Assembly: GCF_018613065.1 (NCBI RefSeq)
Contig: NZ_JAGGQW010000047.1
Coordinates: 62,001 to 126,000 of the forward strand
DNA: 64,000 bases
Direction of reading: 5' to 3'
DNA from: Bacillus sp. ISL-7
Lineage (GTDB): Bacteria; Bacillota; Bacilli; Bacillales_B; DSM-18226
The translations under genes and the position numbers were made by a program. Positions within the stretch are counted from its first letter, which is position 1; each line of letters opens with the position of its first letter. Below, piece by piece: positions 18,048 through 26,846 of this stretch. A model generated the notes under the pieces. It saw only the letters and a program-made list of their open reading frames with translations, did not search any database and was not told where the DNA came from.

Positions 18048-18050
18048 AAC

Positions 18051-18088
18051 AAAAGGAATGAAATGGATACCCATTCATTCCTTTTATT
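18051..18088. terminator. Bidirectional terminator between frlD and frlR
   Basis: A 12-bp perfect stem (AAAAGGAATGAA / TTCATTCCTTTT) lies between convergent frlD and frlR. Confidence 0.8.
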
Positions 18089-18089
18089 T

Positions 18090-18824
18090 TTAAGTTGTTA
18101 TGGTAAGGGCAATCAATTGGGTTTGTATTTTGAAATTTGAAATATGAATTGGAACTCCTGTTTCATCGTAAACGGTTTTATCAATATTAAAAAGTGTTTC
18201 ACCAATTTCGCAGTCCAAATGTTCCGCTTCAAATTTTGAAGCAGGAGTAACTGTAATTATTTTTTTACTTTTTCCAGAATTAATATTGATGTGGTAAATA
18301 TTTTTCAAAACTTCATAGGTTGATGCATGTTCTGTGAATCGTGCAGTCAAACCAGGAAAGCGTTCTAACGAGTAATGGGCGATATCTAGTGTAAAAGGCT
18401 GTTGATCGATTGACATGATCCGGACCAACTTTAAGACAGGTGAATCAATGGCGATTTGAAGTGCTTCGGCAATTTCCGGAGTAGCTTTCATTTCTTCACA
18501 GGCAAGAATACGCTTAGAAGGATTCTTGCCAATTTGTTTACTAAAATCTGAGAATCCATCAATAGAAACCAATTCTCGGGCAATTTTGGTTCGCGTTACA
18601 AAAGTTCCTTTCCCTTGCTTTCGCTCTAAAAAACCCTCATCTGCTAAATCCTGAATCGCTCTTCTTACAGTTATGCGGCTAACGCCATATAACTCACATA
18701 ATTCCGTTTCATTCGGAAGTCTTTCCCCCGATTTATAAACTCCTTGATCAATGGCCTCCTTCAGTATTTGTTTTAATTGGTCATATAAAGGTGTTGAAAT
18801 TGAATTGTTTAATTTCATCGACAA
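18090..18824 (-). CDS. frlR: GntR/HutC-type repressor of the frl operon, FrlR
   Basis: A 244-residue GntR-family regulator. The N-terminal winged helix shows LPNETELCELYGVSRITVRRAI and a wing ending ERKQGKGTFV; the C-terminal UTRA ligand-binding domain fits the HutC subfamily. Length and location next to frlD match B. subtilis FrlR, so the effector is probably a phosphorylated fructosamine. AT-rich repeats upstream of this gene resemble those at the frlB promoter, which suggests autoregulation. Confidence 0.9.
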   Translation of the reverse strand: MSMKLNNSISTPLYDQLKQILKEAIDQGVYKSGERLPNETELCELYGVSRITVRRAIQDLADEGFLERKQGKGTFVTRTKIARELVSIDGFSDFSKQIGKNPSKRILACEEMKATPEIAEALQIAIDSPVLKLVRIMSIDQQPFTLDIAHYSLERFPGLTARFTEHASTYEVLKNIYHININSGKSKKIITVTPASKFEAEHLDCEIGETLFNIDKTVYDETGVPIHISNFKIQTQLIALTITT

Positions 18825-19039
18825 AATTCCTTTCGATACAATAGGTCATTATATAATATTTTATAATAAGTTTACATATGTTGTATAGAAATGATTGATA
18901 ATATTTATCATATTTATAAAATATTGGTTTTTTTCCTATTCCGTTAACAGGAAATCTTGCAAACTGCAAGTCAACTTTGATTAAACGTTTGTTTTAATTT
19001 AAACTAAGTAAAAATGAAGAATTGTGTGTGGTGAGATAA

Positions 19040-19801
19040 ATGGAAAAACCAGTAGAACAAACATATGAAGTTATGGAGGTCTGCTTATTAGCGGGGAAAA
19101 TCATGCTTCAAAGCGGCGGGGAGACCTATCGGGTAGAAGATACGATGATGCGTATTGCCGCAGCCTTTGGTATAGAAAGTACTCATAGCTACGTAACTCC
19201 AACCGGAATTATTTTTTCAGCAGAAGGAACAGAGCCAACGAAGACCAAGCTTATTAGAATATCGGAGCGGTCAACAGACTTGAAAAAAGTCTCTATGGTG
19301 AATAGCATTTCAAGGAAAATTACAGGTGGAGAAGTCAATCTAAAAGAAGCTTTGGAAGATCTAAAGGAAATTGACTCCCTTAATTTAACGTTTCCCTTTA
19401 GGGTCCAAGTGGCCGCAGCGTCACTCGCTAGCGGTTGTTTTATGATTATGTTTGAGGGAGGCTGGAATGATTTTATTCCAGCGATGATTTCAGGCGGAAT
19501 GGGTTATCTAAGCTTTGTATATTTTCATCGCTTTGTCCCAATCAAATTTTTCTCGGAGTTTTTAGCATCGTTCGTAATTGGATTGCTTTCATTTTTATTT
19601 GTGAAAATTGGAGTCGGTCAGCAATTAGATAAAATTATTATTGGCTCGGTGATGACATTAGTTCCTGGACTCTTAGTGACCAATGCGATTAGAGATTTAA
19701 TGGCGGGACACTTAGTATCGGGGTTATCAAAGGGTGCGGAAGCTTTTCTAACTGCCTTTGCGATTGGGACAGGGATTGCGGTCGTATTATCTTTTATGTG
19801 A
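19040..19801 (+). CDS. ThrE-family exporter, large subunit (PF06738 type)
   Basis: A 253-residue protein. An N-terminal soluble part, with LAGKIMLQSGGETYRVEDTM and YVTPTGIIFSAEG, is typical of the threonine/serine exporter family and of E. coli YjjP. It is followed by five hydrophobic segments. In split systems this protein works with a second small membrane protein, which is encoded next. The family exports threonine, serine or, in the YjjPB case, succinate; the substrate here is unknown. Confidence 0.87.
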   Translation: MEKPVEQTYEVMEVCLLAGKIMLQSGGETYRVEDTMMRIAAAFGIESTHSYVTPTGIIFSAEGTEPTKTKLIRISERSTDLKKVSMVNSISRKITGGEVNLKEALEDLKEIDSLNLTFPFRVQVAAASLASGCFMIMFEGGWNDFIPAMISGGMGYLSFVYFHRFVPIKFFSEFLASFVIGLLSFLFVKIGVGQQLDKIIIGSVMTLVPGLLVTNAIRDLMAGHLVSGLSKGAEAFLTAFAIGTGIAVVLSFM

Positions 19802-19818
19802 AGTGAGGTGTATTTATT

Positions 19819-20265
19819 GTGGCAGTTCTTGCTCAGGCACTAACAAGCTTAATTGCAACAGGTGCCTTTGGAATTCTATTTAATGCACCGAAAGAATCCT
19901 TAGTGAAGTGCGGACTGATAGGAATGGGTGGCTGGTTAATTTATTTCCTGCTAGAAGACTACTCAAATAACGCCATTTTAGCAACATTAGCTGCGACCAT
20001 TTTTATTGCTGTCATCAGTCAACAATTAGCAAAGTTCTATAAAACGCCAGTGATTATTTTTAGTGTAGCTGGAATTATTCCGCTTGTGCCTGGAGGTCTG
20101 GCCTATGATGCGATGCGGAATTTTGTTGAGAACGATTATAATTCAGCGATAGCATTGGCGGCAAAAGTCCTCATGCTGGCAGGATCCATCGCCTTTGGCT
20201 TAGTTTTTTCAGAAGTAATCAATCAAGTAATTCGAAAAATTAACCGTAATAAGGTACGAATTTAA
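19819..20265 (+). CDS. ThrE-family exporter, small subunit (YjjB/DUF3815 type)
   Basis: A 148-residue membrane protein with about five helices. The pieces GAFGILFNAPKESLVKCGLIG and SVAGIIPLVPGGLAYDAM are characteristic of the second half of ThrE exporters (YjjB type). It starts with GTG at 19819, 17 bases after the large subunit gene, in the same operon. The two subunits together equal one full-length ThrE. Confidence 0.87.
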   Translation: MAVLAQALTSLIATGAFGILFNAPKESLVKCGLIGMGGWLIYFLLEDYSNNAILATLAATIFIAVISQQLAKFYKTPVIIFSVAGIIPLVPGGLAYDAMRNFVENDYNSAIALAAKVLMLAGSIAFGLVFSEVINQVIRKINRNKVRI

Positions 20266-20270
20266 CCTAT

Positions 20271-20303
20271 CCCTTTAGTGCAAACTACTAAAGGGAATTT
20301 TTT
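20271..20303 (+). terminator. Terminator of the ThrE-type operon
   Basis: CCCTTTAGT / ACTAAAGGG stem with a T-rich tail. Confidence 0.75.
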
Positions 20304-20444
20304 AAGGAAAACTTAAACTTTAAAGATTATCATTAATTGGAAAATTCTTTCCTTTATTGTTTTTTAGTAAGGTAATATAGTAGTATATTACTATTACCAA
20401 TTGTCATTCAGCAAAGTCTATTACAAGGAATGGTACATTCATAT

Positions 20445-21194
20445 ATGAAAAAAATACTAATTGCAATTCTAGTTGTCTTACTATTATTTATTAGTGCTAA
20501 AACGATTTTAGCTGTAAAGTTTGATCGTCAAGAAGCGATACAAGTCATCGAAGCCGCTCCATTAAAAACCCGGATAGTGGCACTTCTCGCAAAAGAGGCA
20601 CCGAGTATTCCAGATAGTATCATCCTAGATGTACCATTAATAAATCAAATGGACCAACCCATACTTTACAACGGCTGTGAGGTTACAAGCCTTGCGATGA
20701 TTCTTAATTATCACGGTGTAAAAGTGACTAAAAATGAGTTAGCAGAAAAGATTAAAACAGTTCCGTTAAACTATAGTAACGGTAAAAAGGGTAATCCGAA
20801 TGCCGGATTTGTCGGCGATATGGCACATGGACCAGGACTAGGAGTTTATAATGGTCCCGTATTTGAACTCGCCCAAAAATATGTCGGTGATAAAGCAGTT
20901 AATTTAACAAATCATTCGTTTGATGATGTATTAGAAAAAGTAGGTCAAGGACTTCCAGTTTGGGTCATTACCACGTCCAGCTTTGCTCCCGTTTCTGTTT
21001 TTCAAACGTGGAATACCCCGCAAGGACAAATCAAAATTACCTTTAGTGAACATAGTGTAGCGATTACAGGTTACGATGAAAATTATATTTATATTAACAA
21101 TCCATACGGTGAAAAGAATCAGAAATTAAATCGCTCCAGTTTTATTAAAGCTTGGGAGCAGATGGGTAAACAAGCGATTGTTATCGAAAAATAA
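20445..21194 (+). CDS. Secreted or membrane-anchored C39-like cysteine protease (YvpB-like)
   Basis: About 249 residues. An N-terminal hydrophobic helix (signal peptide or anchor) is followed by a peptidase_C39_2 papain-like domain. The catalytic Cys is in LYNGCEVTSLAMILNYHGV, the His in EHSVAITGYDE, and an Asn/Asp partner in YINNPYGE. The domain acts outside the cell on peptides or cell-wall proteins; its substrate is unknown. Of the two possible starts, ATG 20445 gives a normal signal sequence (MKKILIAILVV) but is far from the AAGGA ribosome site; ATG 20430 lies too close to it. Confidence 0.82.
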   Translation: MKKILIAILVVLLLFISAKTILAVKFDRQEAIQVIEAAPLKTRIVALLAKEAPSIPDSIILDVPLINQMDQPILYNGCEVTSLAMILNYHGVKVTKNELAEKIKTVPLNYSNGKKGNPNAGFVGDMAHGPGLGVYNGPVFELAQKYVGDKAVNLTNHSFDDVLEKVGQGLPVWVITTSSFAPVSVFQTWNTPQGQIKITFSEHSVAITGYDENYIYINNPYGEKNQKLNRSSFIKAWEQMGKQAIVIEK

Positions 21195-21199
21195 AATGA

Positions 21200-21235
21200 A
21201 AAAGGCCTGATACCGATTCAGGCCTTTTGTTTTGG
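21200..21235 (+). terminator. Terminator of the C39 protease gene
   Basis: AAAGGCCTGA / TCAGGCCTTT stem followed by T-rich sequence. Confidence 0.8.
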
Positions 21236-21277
21236 ACTTTTTGGAAGTAAAATTAGTAAATATGTTCTAAAATGGGC

Positions 21278-21649
21278 GAAGGCAGAGGAATGAAATATCC
21301 CTCTGCCTTCTTAGTTTTATTCATTTAATGAATACGTATCGTAACTTGTGATTGGTTGTACTTCTTGTTAGCAATCGCAAGGTAAAAACTTATATAATAA
21401 TCATTGTTTATAAAAACAAGTTTGCCGCGGTTATTTTTCCACCTGTAGGTTTTATACCTAAACGACGTAAGCCCTACCTCTCTTACATCCTAACGGCTCC
21501 GAAGCCGATCCAGTGTGAATAAGTTTTAATTTTAAAACATAAGCAGAATGCCAGAAAAATTCTTACTTTGCGTTATCTTATCTATTACAAGTTACAATTA
21601 AATGTGAAGCACAAATACTAATATTACAGGACTGGATTCGATTTGTCAA
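21278..21649 (-). ncRNA. Candidate structured RNA in the 520-base gap upstream of the potassium channel gene
   Basis: No coding frame is convincing here. At 21385-21527 a 9-bp closing helix (AAAACTTAT with ATAAGTTTT) encloses three short stems: TAGGT/ACCTA at 21446-21460, GTAAG/CTTAC at 21467-21486 and CGGCT/AGCCG at 21494-21507. A good minus-strand promoter lies to the right: TTGACA (complement of 21644-21649), a 17-base spacer and TAATAT (complement of 21621-21626). A strong hairpin at 21278-21310 (GAAGGCAGAGG / CCTCTGCCTTC) bounds it on the left; its T-rich tail suits plus-strand termination better. The direction is therefore tentative, and a leader RNA for the channel gene on the plus strand is the alternative. 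I do not recognise the class. Confidence 0.35.
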
Positions 21650-21752
21650 CAATAATAGTAAAACTATTTTCTTTAAAGGAATAACCAAAGAGATAACAGA
21701 AATATAATTCTATAAACTCTTATAACGGAAGTGAGAGAATGGAGGTTTATCC

Positions 21753-22781
21753 ATGATACTTTTTCGAAGGTTGTTTCTAACGGCAGCTAAGTATCGGTAT
21801 CGTACGGTGCTGTTATTTACGACATTTTATATTTTTATAAACGCTGAGGTTATGAGATTACTAGAGCCTAAAACATTTGAAAATACTTTCCATGCTATTT
21901 GGTGGATTCTTACCACGATGACCACGGTTGGCTACGGAGATGTGTACCCAACAACACAGCTAGGGAGAATTTGGGCGATGGTCATCGTCTATACTCTGGG
22001 AATTGGGCTTTTTGGTGTGGTAATTGGGATGATTGTCGATGCTGTGTCACAGTACAAACGGATGAAGGAGGAAGGAAGAATGACTTTTAAAGGAGAAGAT
22101 CATTACGTTATTATCGGCTGGACTGCCAAAAGCAAAAACACGATAAAAGAGCTGTTTATTGGAGATGAAAAAACAGAAATCGTACTAATTGATGAATTAG
22201 AGAAGACACCATATGAACATGAGCGGTTTTTATATATCCAGGGGAGCCCCACAGATGAAGAAACATTGAAAAGGGCAAAAATTGAAAGATCAAAAGCAGT
22301 TTTGCTCTTTGCCCCAGATGGGATCGACAACCCAGATTTAGCAGATGGTAAAACGCTTATAACCGCATCCTCCATCGAGCGCTATGATGAAGGTACGGAA
22401 AAAAATATTTATACAATTGCAGAAATTCTAAATGAAAAGCATGTCGGCAATTTTAAACATGTCAAAATTGATGAATTTATCCTTTCGCATGAATCGGTGT
22501 CCAACCTGATGGCAAAATCGGCGCAGACAAAAGGGGCAAGTCATCTTTTTACTCAGTTATTAAGCCGAAAGGATGGAGACGGGGGCAGTGATTTATGGGA
22601 AGTTGAAGTTAAATCCGACTGGAAAACATACGGAGATGCGTACGAGCACCTAAAGCAAAAAGGGGCCCAGCTCATTGCGGATCGGAGTGATCTAAATATA
22701 TTGAAAAAGTGGAATGAACCTCTATCGAAAGAGGCTCGGTTGTTTGTGATATGCGATAAAAATACATATAAATCACTATAA
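21753..22781 (+). CDS. yugO: Potassium channel with RCK/TrkA-N domain (YugO-like)
   Basis: A 342-residue two-helix potassium channel. Helix 1 (about residues 16-33), the pore with selectivity filter TTVGYGDVYP and helix 2 (WAMVIVYTLGIGLFGVVIG) are clear. A cytoplasmic Rossmann-type RCK domain follows (HYVIIGWTAKSKNTIKELF). The RCK glycine pattern is unusual because the family GxGxxG is replaced by GWTAKS. B. subtilis YugO is the channel used in biofilm electrical signalling. The ribosome site GGAGG is 7 bases from the ATG. The 520-base leader region is discussed separately. Confidence 0.9.
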   Translation: MILFRRLFLTAAKYRYRTVLLFTTFYIFINAEVMRLLEPKTFENTFHAIWWILTTMTTVGYGDVYPTTQLGRIWAMVIVYTLGIGLFGVVIGMIVDAVSQYKRMKEEGRMTFKGEDHYVIIGWTAKSKNTIKELFIGDEKTEIVLIDELEKTPYEHERFLYIQGSPTDEETLKRAKIERSKAVLLFAPDGIDNPDLADGKTLITASSIERYDEGTEKNIYTIAEILNEKHVGNFKHVKIDEFILSHESVSNLMAKSAQTKGASHLFTQLLSRKDGDGGSDLWEVEVKSDWKTYGDAYEHLKQKGAQLIADRSDLNILKKWNEPLSKEARLFVICDKNTYKSL

Positions 22782-22810
22782 AAAAACGCATCTCGAGATG
22801 CGTTTTTTTC
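22782..22810. terminator. Bidirectional terminator after the potassium channel gene
   Basis: A perfect palindrome, AAAAACGCATCTC / GAGATGCGTTTTT, with flanking A and T runs, shared by the channel gene and the convergent DUF350 operon. Confidence 0.85.
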
Positions 22811-22851
22811 AATCTAGATCCAGCCCCTGTGCAAGGCGCCTGCGCTTTTTT

Positions 22852-23238
22852 TTAATATGTTAAACACCCAGCAATGACGATACCGATGGAAACCGACAGC
22901 AGCATTAGAAAAAGGCCTACTGCCTGGTTATCTTCCTCGATGCTTTGACTGACGTTAAAACGAGGTGTAAGCCATTCAGCCAGGTAAAAAACCACAATTT
23001 GAGCCACAATTCCGATGGCACCCCATATGGCCATATCCGTAAGAGAAATAGAATTGGCAGCAGTAGAATACAAAACAATGGCAAGACCTAGAAGCCTTCC
23101 CCCAAGGACATAGCTTGCTGCCTTATTTCCTTTTGCCATTAAGGAAAACTCTTTGACCTTTGTTGTTACTTCCATAAGAAACAGTCCTAAGAATAAAAGA
23201 CCAAGTGAAACTGCTAAATATAATAAGAAATTCGTCAT
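22852..23238 (-). CDS. DUF350 family membrane protein
   Basis: A 128-residue protein with four hydrophobic helices, matching DUF350 (E. coli YjfL type). It is the third gene of a minus-strand operon. ATG 23238 is the better start: GGGGGA lies 6 bases upstream and the ATGA overlap with the stop of the ATP-grasp gene gives translational coupling. DUF350 proteins recur beside glutathionylspermidine-synthase-like ATP-grasp genes in distant bacteria, so they are presumed membrane partners. Biochemical function is unknown. Confidence 0.85.
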   Translation of the reverse strand: MTNFLLYLAVSLGLLFLGLFLMEVTTKVKEFSLMAKGNKAASYVLGGRLLGLAIVLYSTAANSISLTDMAIWGAIGIVAQIVVFYLAEWLTPRFNVSQSIEEDNQAVGLFLMLLSVSIGIVIAGCLTY

Positions 23239-24470
23239 TTCCATTCCCCCTTGTTTTTTATACCCACTGGTAAGAAATAAGATTCGTTGCCAGTGATTTT
23301 TCCACCTGCCCGAATGCCGATACCTCCGGCCTTTCCGGCAATGAGAAAAGATCCGAATACTAATGAAAGTACCTCGATTCCCTTTTCTGTTTCCAATGAA
23401 ACAGTAGGGAGAGGGACGTACTGTTGAAAGACCGAAACTTCCTCTTTATAGGTTTGAAAGGAATTTTGAGCGGTAATATTGGAGTGTTGATCCCAAATTG
23501 TCACCGTATCTCCTTCTCTGCCGAAGGATGGTTTTTGAACATAGTCAAGCTGTCCCTTAAATGCATCTGCTTCAAGATAGGTAGGCAGCATATATTTCAT
23601 AATCCATCGTTGCTCTTCTTTTGTATAAAATGCTCCCTGTTCTGCTAATCCCCAAATTAAACATTGAATGGATTTCGGCTGCAACAAAAAGGCTGAGACA
23701 GGATTTAAAATAGAGAGTTGGCCTTCTTTGACTAGTTGCAATAATTCGATTCCAACCGGGTCACCTGTTATAGGATCCTGATCGTCAACCAAATGTTCAA
23801 GAGGATAGGTTTGGCGGTACAACACATCAATAGGTATACCCTCATCATCGACAAGAGTACCGTCTGTAATCCGGAGAGTGGACAATGGAACGATCCGATT
23901 TTTAACCTGACATAACTTACTTAAATATTTAATGGTATTCCAGTCTTCGATATGATCAGAGTGGGCTGTGAACACAATGTTAGCCTTCCTTTTTCCTTTT
24001 GATGCTTCGACTACTGCGCGTGTAATACCGGAAGAAAGCAGGCGTTCTCCTCCTTCATTTGGGTCCAAGTAACCAAACTCTGAACAAACCATTCCGTTCA
24101 TATGAAAACATTCCACAATAAAAGTCGGTGTATCACTATTGAATTCAATTAATTTGAATCCATCCGCGGTAAACACAAAATCGAACCGAGCGATAATGGT
24201 TTCTGGGGAGAAGTTTTTCAACCTTAAAAATGGAAGACTTACAGGTGGATACCCAAGTTCAAGGAGTTGTTCATCAGTAAGACTCCGTAACAGGCGGGCG
24301 GTCTTGAAAAAAATGTGACCCATGCGTTCTGTTGCTTCTTTTAAAAGGCAGGATGTATGTTCCGTTATCGAATAAACTTGGTAAAGACTATATTCGCTCT
24401 CGTATAAATCTGACCAAAAGGTTGGGAATTGCGAATAAAACACCTTTCGATTCGTTGAATAATTCGACAT
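23235..24470 (-). CDS. Glutathionylspermidine synthase-like ATP-grasp ligase
   Basis: A 411-residue protein of the GSP_synth (PF03738) ATP-grasp family. It shows GFKLIEFNSDTPTFIVECF, a conserved glutathionylspermidine-synthase pattern, and later YVQKPSFGREGDTVTIWDQ, the ATP-binding lid region. Known relatives join a carboxylate to an amine. No amidase domain is fused, and Bacillus makes bacillithiol rather than glutathione, so glutathionylspermidine is unlikely to be the product. It sits between a small lipoprotein gene (2-base gap) and a DUF350 gene, as in the E. coli yjfLMC cluster. A peptide or protein amide ligase acting at the membrane is the best inference. Confidence 0.85.
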   Translation of the reverse strand: MSNYSTNRKVFYSQFPTFWSDLYESEYSLYQVYSITEHTSCLLKEATERMGHIFFKTARLLRSLTDEQLLELGYPPVSLPFLRLKNFSPETIIARFDFVFTADGFKLIEFNSDTPTFIVECFHMNGMVCSEFGYLDPNEGGERLLSSGITRAVVEASKGKRKANIVFTAHSDHIEDWNTIKYLSKLCQVKNRIVPLSTLRITDGTLVDDEGIPIDVLYRQTYPLEHLVDDQDPITGDPVGIELLQLVKEGQLSILNPVSAFLLQPKSIQCLIWGLAEQGAFYTKEEQRWIMKYMLPTYLEADAFKGQLDYVQKPSFGREGDTVTIWDQHSNITAQNSFQTYKEEVSVFQQYVPLPTVSLETEKGIEVLSLVFGSFLIAGKAGGIGIRAGGKITGNESYFLPVGIKNKGEWK

Positions 24471-24472
24471 TT

Positions 24473-24784
24473 CTAACCTCCAAATCCACCCTTTGAACCA
24501 CTGCCGAATCCTCCTTTAAAGCTTGAAGAGGATTTGTATGACTTGTAAGAGGAGGATTTCAAGAGTGATGATTTATTTCGATAATAGCTTCCCCCGTAAA
24601 AAAAATGACCATAATGAGACGAGTGGGTATCATCACATTGCCATACCCCTTGGTCATCATCCCAGTCCCAGTCCCGGCACCTGCTGTCATCGGGCTTTGG
24701 AGGGCGGTCGTCTGAACAGGCAGAAAGTGTTCCGGCTATGAGGGAGGTGATAACACCAGTCACTAACCATTGGGTCTTCTTCAC
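24473..24784 (-). CDS. Small lipoprotein with Ser/Lys/Gly-rich tail, partner of the ATP-grasp ligase
   Basis: A 103-residue exported protein. The signal sequence ends in a lipobox-like GTLSACSDD. Then come an acidic, Trp-containing patch (RCRDWDWDDDQGVWQC, with two Cys that may pair), a short His/Tyr-rich segment and a low-complexity tail of Ser-Lys-Tyr-Gly ending FGGFG-like. It is the first gene of the operon and resembles DUF1190/YgiB-YjfM lipoproteins only in layout. The tail looks like a ligase substrate or a surface-binding segment; that is speculation. Confidence 0.72.
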   Translation of the reverse strand: MKKTQWLVTGVITSLIAGTLSACSDDRPPKPDDSRCRDWDWDDDQGVWQCDDTHSSHYGHFFYGGSYYRNKSSLLKSSSYKSYKSSSSFKGGFGSGSKGGFGG

Positions 24785-24881
24785 CGTTTCACGCTCCTTG
24801 TTGAATTTATATTTTAATTATAAAAGTAAACCTAAGGAAAACAATGGTAAAATGAAAGAAAAAATGAATGAGGGATGAAAT

Positions 24882-25334
24882 TTGAGGTTGGAATATCGAT
24901 TGGATGATGAATATCAAAGGTTTCCTGCCCTTTGGAGCTATTTAGATTTAACAGTTAGTGAGGCAGTAGCCAGAATGACATGTGAATACTTCGTTAAAGA
25001 ATCCGAAACGTATGTGGTAACGGCCACAGCCAAAGATCCAGACGGGACGGCTGTCCTTTACGTGAAAAAAGAAAAGTCATCCTATGACGACATAACTGAA
25101 GAACAGTATTCCCATATTGGTTTTGAAGTTAGAGAGCTTCAGAGAAACAGTTCTGTCCTGATCGAGAAAAAAGATGTTTGGAATCATGAAGAAGTTTTGG
25201 TTGTCCTTCACTCCGATATTATTTACATTCAGAGAGACGGAAGGTTCCTAGAATTCGCCCTTGATTCAAGGGAAATTGACGAAGACCGAAAATGTTATGT
25301 TTATTATGGGAGTTTCACGGGGAAAACTCGATAG
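24882..25334 (+). CDS. Conserved-looking protein of unknown function
   Basis: A 150-residue soluble, acidic protein with no signal peptide and a probable beta-rich fold in the second half (VLVVLHSDIIYIQRDGRFLEFAL). It starts with TTG at 24882 after GAGGGATG and is divergent from the lipoprotein-ATP-grasp operon, sharing a 97-base promoter region, so it may be co-regulated. A terminator follows at 25340. I do not recognise the family. Confidence 0.6.
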   Translation: MRLEYRLDDEYQRFPALWSYLDLTVSEAVARMTCEYFVKESETYVVTATAKDPDGTAVLYVKKEKSSYDDITEEQYSHIGFEVRELQRNSSVLIEKKDVWNHEEVLVVLHSDIIYIQRDGRFLEFALDSREIDEDRKCYVYYGSFTGKTR

Positions 25335-25339
25335 ATGTG

Positions 25340-25368
25340 AATAGCACACAATAACGTGTGCTATTTTA
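25340..25368 (+). terminator. Terminator after the 150-residue protein gene
   Basis: AATAGCACAC / GTGTGCTATT stem with a short T tail. Confidence 0.7.
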
Positions 25369-25487
25369 CTCATAGGGTACGGAAGGAAAGTACACTTAAA
25401 AAGAAAAAACCTGTGATTTTTTAAAGGAAAAAGACGATTTTTGTCGTATTTTTAGGGATATAGATGTATTGTCCTGGAGGAATAACG

Positions 25488-26759
25488 ATGCTTGCAGAAA
25501 AACTTCTTTTGAATGTATTAATTTCATTAGCACCTGTCCTACTTTTAAGCATACTAATTGAAAATAAGCGCAAAATTAATTATCCAATCTTATGTGGTTT
25601 GCTTCAAAGCATTGCTGCACTTACTTGTATGATTTTTTCTTATTCGAACTATGGATTTAATTGGGACCTCCGCTATGTTCCTCTTATACTAGCCTTTCTT
25701 TACGCAGGTCCAGTTGCGGGAGGGATGGTTGTAACGACCTTACTTGGTGCATGCATCTTAATGGGGGGCGAAACGGTTGTTTTTGGCCTAGTAAATACTC
25801 TTTTAACGGCTCTTGTCCCGTTCCTCATAAACAAAAGGTTTTTTAGTTATACCCCAAATAAAAGGTTAGTTCTCACAACTTTATTATGTGGATGGTCCCT
25901 GCTCCTTTGTTATATTTCACTTACCACGTTTCGCTATTTTGAGGGGAATTTCTTAAAACTAGATTTTAATATTCCTGACCTCCTCCTTGTTGCCCTCATT
26001 CAAACAGTGGCAATTGCCCTGGAGGCAAAGCTTGTGGAGGGGATTATCGAACGAAGTCGAATGAAGAAAGAGATTCAGCGGGCTGAAAAGCTAAATACGC
26101 TAGGGGAAATTGCGGCATCCATTGCTCATGAGGTTCGAAATCCATTAACTGTGGCGAAGGGATTCCTTCAATTGATGCAGCAGGAAGAAAAGGGGAAAAA
26201 TTTTCAATATCTTTCACTGGTTTTGAGCGAATTAGGTAGGGCTGAGTCGATTATTAATGACTATTTAAATTTTGCAAAGCCGAAATTTGAAAAAATAGAA
26301 GAGTTTCCGTTAAAAGAAGTCTTAGCAGAAGTTGTCATGCTTTTGGAGCCACTGGCTGCCAAACAAGGAGTGCGGCTTGAAAGCGAACTTGACTCAACCG
26401 GGTTCACACTCGTCACTGATCGAAACCAATTAAAACAGGCGCTGGTTAACCTAATTAAAAATGCAATTGAAGCAACCCCTGATGGTGGGAAAGTAACAAT
26501 ACATAACAATTCCGATAATAATAAAGCTTCTATATTAATTATGGATACTGGTAAGGGAATGACACCAGAGCAATTATCACGGATTGGAACCTTGTTTTAT
26601 ACAACAAAAGATGAGGGAACAGGGCTTGGTACATCCGTTTCCTTAAGAATTATTGAAACAATGAACGGAAAAGTCTTTTACAAGAGCAAGCCGGGAGTTG
26701 GGACGGAGGTAAGGATGGTCCTTCCTGGCAGTCAAAAAACAGCATTGGTAAATTTTTAA
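25488..26759 (+). CDS. KinB-like membrane histidine kinase, orphan
   Basis: About 423 residues. The N-terminal half has six hydrophobic segments of the 5TM_5TMR_LYT type seen in KinB and LytS. The H-box is SIAHEVRNPLTVAKGFLQLM (His near residue 222), followed by an N-box NLIKNAIEATPDGG and the G-boxes DTGKGM and GTGLGTSVS. No response regulator is adjacent; in bacilli such kinases usually feed the Spo0F sporulation phosphorelay. ATG 25488 is the start because GGAGG lies 7 bases before it; an in-frame ATG at 25464 sits upstream of that site. Confidence 0.85.
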   Translation: MLAEKLLLNVLISLAPVLLLSILIENKRKINYPILCGLLQSIAALTCMIFSYSNYGFNWDLRYVPLILAFLYAGPVAGGMVVTTLLGACILMGGETVVFGLVNTLLTALVPFLINKRFFSYTPNKRLVLTTLLCGWSLLLCYISLTTFRYFEGNFLKLDFNIPDLLLVALIQTVAIALEAKLVEGIIERSRMKKEIQRAEKLNTLGEIAASIAHEVRNPLTVAKGFLQLMQQEEKGKNFQYLSLVLSELGRAESIINDYLNFAKPKFEKIEEFPLKEVLAEVVMLLEPLAAKQGVRLESELDSTGFTLVTDRNQLKQALVNLIKNAIEATPDGGKVTIHNNSDNNKASILIMDTGKGMTPEQLSRIGTLFYTTKDEGTGLGTSVSLRIIETMNGKVFYKSKPGVGTEVRMVLPGSQKTALVNF

Positions 26760-26846
26760 TAAACAAGGCTCACCGATCCTTGGACACGGTTGGCTTATTT
26801 TTTTGGTATAGTAGTAGGGAAAAGTAAAGACGAAAGGTGAGATACC

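Noticed and set aside
21380..21530. ydaO-type cyclic-di-AMP riboswitch upstream of the potassium channel gene
   Set aside because: The location is suggestive, but the conserved GGGGGA, GGTGAATCC-like and GACAGCTAACCTCG blocks are absent on both strands.
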